Below, in pieces: positions 59,379 through 64,000 of a DNA stretch of 64,000 nt. Origin of the DNA: Terebella lapidaria (taxonomy: Eukaryota > Annelida > Polychaeta > Terebellida > Terebellidae); the NCBI GenBank assembly GCA_949152475.1, contig OX424561.1:21260481-21324480 (forward strand), given 5' to 3'. The translations under genes were made by a program, and so were the position numbers. Every line of letters begins with the position of its first letter. Within the stretch, counting starts at the first letter, position 1. The notes beneath the pieces were generated by a model. The model did no database searches, was not told the origin of the DNA, and worked only from the letters and a program-made list of their open reading frames with translations.

Positions 59379-61250
59379 ATTATCCTTACCACTAACCATT
59401 AAATTAATGATTTGTTTAATGTATGTATATTATACATCAATCATGCATCAATACATGCAATCTTTCGTTGCGTTGCGCAAAGTACCATTACCCAGTGTTA
59501 TAATGGTAAAAAGCGCAACGCATCGCAATAAAAAAAGATACTAAAAATCTGGACCCGAATTGATGAATTGCTGATGTCAAAGCAGCTGCTGATTTTCTTA
59601 TTTTCTAATGTCAATGTAGCCATAAATTATTTAGTCTTCAGTAAAGGTGTTCAATGTATATTAACAAGAAAATATATATATGTACGTTGTGCAATTTGGA
59701 AACTCCACAATATTCCAGTGGATGTGGGACAAAAGTACCATGTAGAAATCAAGTCCTATTTGTCAAGTTGAGACCAATAATTACCCTTAACCCCTTCACT
59801 GCGGGGCTCAGTGAAATCGCCTGTGCGGAGGAAAAATGGCACTGATATGATATCTTCTCAGATATTATGAATATTTCAACAAATAGTGGGAATATTATTG
59901 TGTATTTTATATGTATTTGATACTAAACTTCATTTTCATCGATACCACTGCAACACCGAAGAAATCTGTTTGCTACGCAACAGGTTACCATGGCAAAGAT
60001 CAAATTTTAACGAACAAAACATGATTTTCACGGAACACTAAATTATTCCCTTGAGACACAAACTTATGCCTCTATTCCATTGACCTGATCAGATATATTA
60101 TGTAAAAGCTATTATTTGAAGAGTTCACGGTTGTTGAGCAGCGTGTTGCCATCATAACTGTCCAATTGAACAGCACATAAATATTGTAAATGACATCTAT
60201 TGTCATGTATACATATACATCATAATTGCCATGTACACAAAATACGTGCCGGTTCTCACCTCTTCTGCAGAAGCCCATCTGAAGACATACATAACTGTGA
60301 GATGACTGGCCAAATGATGCCCATTGCATTATCTTACAGTGTCCGTGCATGCTTACCAAACGTGTGTGAAATATCGTAACGATCTTGACAGCCTGCGCTG
60401 ACTTATCACACATTGTTCAGAGCCCGAGACCTTCTCGGGCTATACGCAGTGAAGGGGTTAATTATAACCATTCATTCACTGAAAATAATTGAATCAATGC
60501 TTTTTTAAATGTATGTTAATTACTAAAAAGTGAACCCTCATGTCCATATTATGTTGGGTGGTTGGTCATGTTGAGTAACATAATTATCCTTACCACTAAC
60601 CATTAAATTAATTGAATTAATGATTTGTTTAATGTATGTATATTATACATCAATCATGCATCAATACATGCAATATTGCGTTGCGTTGCGCAAAGTACCA
60701 TTACCCAGTGTTATAATGGTAAAAAGCGCAACGCAACGCAATAAAAAAGTTACTAAAAATCTGGACCCGAATTGATGAACTGCTGATATCAAAGCAGCTG
60801 GTGATTTTCTTATTTTCTAATGTCAATGTAGCCATAAATTATTTAGTCTTCAGTAAAGGTGTTCAATATATATTAACAAGAAAATATATATATCTACGTT
60901 GTGCAGTTTGGAAACTCCACAATATTCCAGTGGATGTGGGTCAAAAGTACCATGTAGAAATCAAGTCCTATTGGTCAAGTTGAGACCAATAATTACCCTT
61001 AATTATAACTATTCATTTACTGAAAATAATTGAATCAATGCTTTTTTAAAATGTATGTTTATTATTAAAAAGTGAACCCTCATGTCCATATTATGTTGGG
61101 TGGTTGGTCATGTTGAGTAGCATAATTATCCTTACCACTAACCATTAAATTAATTGAATTAATGATTTGTTTAATGTATGTATATTATACATCAATCATG
61201 CATTGATGCAGTCATGGGTTGCGTTGCGCAAAGTACCATTACCCAGTGTT
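59379..61250. repeat. 542-bp tandem units, right arm (inverted)
   Basis: The same units in complement, with landmarks ...ACCATTACCC ending at 59493, 60706 and 61244. The first gap is 1213 bp; subtracting the 671 bp contributed by the nested TTAA element and its duplication leaves 542. The last spacing is 538 bp. Confidence 0.9.
59791..60457. mobile_element. Nested TTAA-flanked (piggyBac-like) element, 667 bp
   Basis: Termini CCCCTTCACTGCG at the left and its complement CGCAGTGAAGGGG at the right, with TTAA at 59787-59790 and 60458-60461. Sister 542-bp units show the uninterrupted site AATTACCCTTAATTATAAC (for example near 60995), confirming one TTAA before insertion. No transposase; the internal 113-codon minus frame has no recognisable domain. 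Confidence 0.88.
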
Positions 61251-62523
61251 ATAATGGTAAAAAGCGCAACGCAACGCAATAAAAAAAGATACTTAAAATC
61301 TGGACCCGAATTGATGAACTGCTGATGTCAAAGCAGCTGGTGATTTTCTTATTTTCTAATGTCGATGTAGACATAAATTATTTGGTCTTCAGTAAGGGTG
61401 TTCAATATATATTTGCAAGAATATATATATTATATGTGTACGTCGTGCAATTTCGAAACTCCACAATATTCTAGTGGATATGGGTCAAAAGTACCATATA
61501 GAAATCCAGTCCTATTGGTCAAGGTGCAACTTGACGCACATAAACCGTGTAACACACCAGCGAGACATCCAACACCTACAGTGCGCCAGCCAATCAGGAA
61601 CCAATGGTGCATGCCTCATTAATTTATGCAAATGATTTATGTACTAGTATTATGTTCAACACATGAACGTAGGTGTTAATATTTGTAAAAAAAAAAAATT
61701 CAATACCAATTGTGGTTACATGGCATGGCCATCAGTGAAACAACATTTGAAACAGCATTCATATCCACATAATTAATAAGTTCAACACCATATCCAGATA
61801 TAATATCCAGACTCCAGAGCCAAAGGAACGGATGTACTGAGTGCTTTGTTTTTCAAATCACTTCAATGACGGCTTACCCTAAACTGCAATATAGGTTAAT
61901 CATCATTGTGTTGCGTTGCGCAAAATACCTAAAACCGGGGGGGTCATTGGTATTTTGCCTAACGCAAAGCAATGACATACTAGTAATTCAAGGACATTTT
62001 CCTTGAAGTAATGTAATTACGTGTACGAAAAATGAATACATTGTAGGGGGGTGTAGGTGTGTTGTTTTATTCTGATCATTCTATATCGGTGATTTTCCTT
62101 TCAGTAATTATATTACCTTGAGGATGTATTGAATGCTTCTCATGCCCCTGCAACTTCGCCCCCTCCCATCGTACCGTAAATGATGATATCTTTTCACAAT
62201 AGCATAATAAAACCGCTCCACAGAGCCTGATAGTGAACACACCACGCGACAGTGTTGGCCAGTGCAGTGAAGATTATTAATTACAAGGCTGTATCATGCA
62301 GGAAAATGAAAAGTAATTATAGAGGTAAGCCCGAAGCATTGCAGGGGAGGGGCTAGTCAGTCGATTACTGGGTTGAATATGAATTTACCTGTGACAAGGA
62401 AATATTAAGCAAGCGGTAAATCACGATAATTACATGTACATGTATTACAGGATCATTTTTCATAGAGTGGCCCCCCTCGATTTTTCATTGCGTTGCGTTG
62501 CGTTGCGCAAAGTTCCATTAGCC

Positions 62524-62654
62524 AATATTTACGAACGTAACGCCAAAAAATCCATGATGAAAAAGTCTAACAGGCCACATTGTTCAGTGCAATCGAGAGT
62601 TCTGGTCATGGACCCTGGATACCATGGCCAGAGTCATAAACGAATAAGTATACA
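62524..62654 (+). pseudogene. Continuation of the decayed ORF interrupted by the giant element
   Basis: After the right target duplication an open stretch continues, with a frame compatible with the sequence that ended at 55666. It is then truncated by satellite-type sequence from about 62655. Assignment rests on the matching 8-mers. Confidence 0.3.
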
Positions 62655-64000
62655 CTGTGGATGCTCTGACCTTGAAAGTTAAGTCAAAGGTCAAATTCCA
62701 GGTCATGACAACATTCAGCATATATCGTTTCCCATATGTTCAATATTGATTCCCAAGCTGCAATGTTGATAATAAGTGATATATCAGCCATTTTGTGCTC
62801 TGGCTTTGAAAATGAGGTCAAAGGTCAACTTCAAGGTCAAGACAATATTAAGCATATATCATTTCCTATATGTGCTGAACTGATTGCAAAGCTGTAAGGT
62901 CGATAAAAAATGAGATATTAGCCATTTTATGCTCTGACCTTGAAAATGAGATCAAAGATCAAGTTCAAGGTCATGACAAGATTCAGTATATATTTCTTCC
63001 TATATGTGCACAATTGATTCCTAAGCTGTATAGTCGATAATAATCGAGATATTAGCCATTTTGAGCTCTGACCTTGAAAATGAGGTCAAAGGTCAAATTC
63101 AAGGTAATGACACTATTCATATATCGTTTACTATATGTTCACAATTGATTCCTAAGCTGTAAAGTTGATAATAAGCGAGATATTAGCCATTTTGAGCTTT
63201 GACCTTGAAAATGAGGTCAAAGATCAAATTCAAGGTCATGACAATATTCAGCGTCTATCGTTTACTATATGATCACAATTGATTTGTAAGCAGTAAAGTC
63301 GATCATAAGCGAGATTTTAGCCATTTTGTGCTCTGACCTTGAAAATGAGGTCAAAGGTCAAATTCAAGGTCACGACAATATTCAGCATATACCATTTCCT
63401 ATATGTCCACAATTGATTCCTAGTCTCTAATCGCAATATTAAGTGAGATATTAGCAATAATGTGTCCCATTATAAAGCATAGGAGAATTTAACATGGGAA
63501 AGTCCTATTTGGGCCAAGTTTGGGTCAAAATGGCCCACTTCGAGCGATTCAAGCACAACGAAACTTATACACATCACAGGAGTACATATGGGGAATGTTA
63601 TGTATCAAAAAGAAAAAAGTTACTGAACAGATTTTGAGAAAAAGGCAGCCAAAGTCCGAAATCCGCAATATCTGATTTCCCATTCGAATGTGCCAATACT
63701 TAGGCTCTATCTTGAAGTCTTCTATGAGTTTACTCCGCACAGCTCCCATTATGAAGGAAAAATTGGGTGAAGTCCAAAAAATTTCTCAATGGCCAAAAAA
63801 ATTTTTTTTTTGCTGGAAATGGTTCAAAACGAATAGTGACTTGATTTTGGACAAAACATTTTTTGTTTTGCCGACCCGTCAAAAAATCAAAATGGCCGCC
63901 ACACGCAGACCGGCGATTCAAGGGCAATGAAACTTATACACATCATAGAGGTACATGAGGGGAATGTTTTAAAACAAAAATCTCAAAACTTATCAGACAG
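62655..64000 (+). mobile_element. GGTTACCGGAC-family satellite-bearing element, runs off the window
   Basis: No head is seen. About six roughly 133-bp core units run from 62660 to 63420, followed by the 3' body (CCCATTATAAAGCATAGGAG, TTTGGGCCAAGTTTGGG, ACTGAACAGATTTTGAGAAA). The tail would lie beyond 64000. Confidence 0.75.

Larger units (their letters stand above)
55667..62523. mobile_element. Giant 6.86-kb inverted-repeat (fold-back) element, hAT-like target duplication
   Basis: The termini are inverted: GGCTAATGGTACCTTGCGCA at the left, and the complement of GGCTAATGGAACTTTGCGCA at the right. Flanking 8-mers ACTATTTA (55659-55666) and AATATTTA (62524-62531) differ at one base. The left arm has a 1.26-kb outer segment plus 542-bp tandem units; the right arm is its complement, switching at about 59378. 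No transposase frame was found; the repeated 60-85-codon frames are copies of one non-coding repeat. A TTAA-flanked element is nested in the right arm. Confidence 0.85.

Noticed and set aside
60072-60413. 113-codon minus-strand frame in the nested TTAA element
   Set aside because: No resemblance to a transposase or other domain and no start context. Non-autonomous element filler.
57196-61612. Repeated 60-90 codon frames of near-identical sequence
   Set aside because: They are copies of the 542-bp repeat and its complement, open on both strands and without any domain.

Overview
The window is nuclear DNA of a marine-type invertebrate animal. Genes have short GC-rich exons and GT-AG introns in an AT-rich background packed with diverse transposable-element debris. 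Secreted chitin-binding modules are arranged as symmetric phase-1 exons. A lancelet or a lophotrochozoan such as a mollusc would fit; the sequence alone does not settle the species. No prokaryotic features, rRNA, tRNA or CRISPR were found.

Layout. 0-1.15 kb: two tandem arrays (132 bp and about 122 bp units). 1.45-6.95 kb: a ten-exon amidase-signature (AS) family gene with its Lys-Ser-Ser catalytic residues intact; its eighth visible intron holds a palindromic repeat element. 7.9-10.2 kb, 13.3-15.2 kb and 23.6-27.1 kb: three small secreted chitin-binding (CBM14/peritrophin-A-like) genes, here called A, B and C. B and C are paralogues with the same exon lengths, related upstream DNA, an unusual Cys-rich tail module and a stop codon split by the last intron. 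43.6-46.3 kb: a fourth member, D, with five chitin-binding modules, the last of them made by recent tandem duplication of an exon-plus-intron unit. Every internal coding exon of A-D begins and ends in phase 1. A likely small spliced gene of unknown function lies at 17.6-18.5 kb, and an isolated last exon of an ABCC (MRP-type) transporter lies on the minus strand at 21.5 kb.

The rest is mobile or repetitive. 27.5-30.9 kb: decayed Ty3/gypsy remnant on the minus strand. 32.8-33.3 kb: LINE ORF2 tail. 33.4-35.5 kb: 31-bp minisatellite with a 496-bp higher-order repeat. 37.4-39.5 kb: the largest complete member of an element family whose core is a roughly 134-bp satellite carrying nuclear-receptor-type sites. 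39.5-43.2 kb: several fold-back elements. 46.9-52.3 kb: decayed Ty3/gypsy element with a LINE tail inserted. 53.2-55.7 kb: unrecognised decayed ORF, interrupted by a 6.86-kb giant inverted-repeat element (55.7-62.5 kb). That element has a near-perfect 8-bp target duplication and itself contains a TTAA-flanked element whose empty site can be read in sister repeat units. 62.65 kb to the end: another satellite-bearing element.

Functionally the living genes are one amidase (cytosolic or organellar hydrolase) and a local family of small secreted proteins that probably bind chitin in gut mucus, cuticle or shell-type matrices. The transposon families explain nearly all the remaining sequence and inflate the introns of the amidase and gene C.
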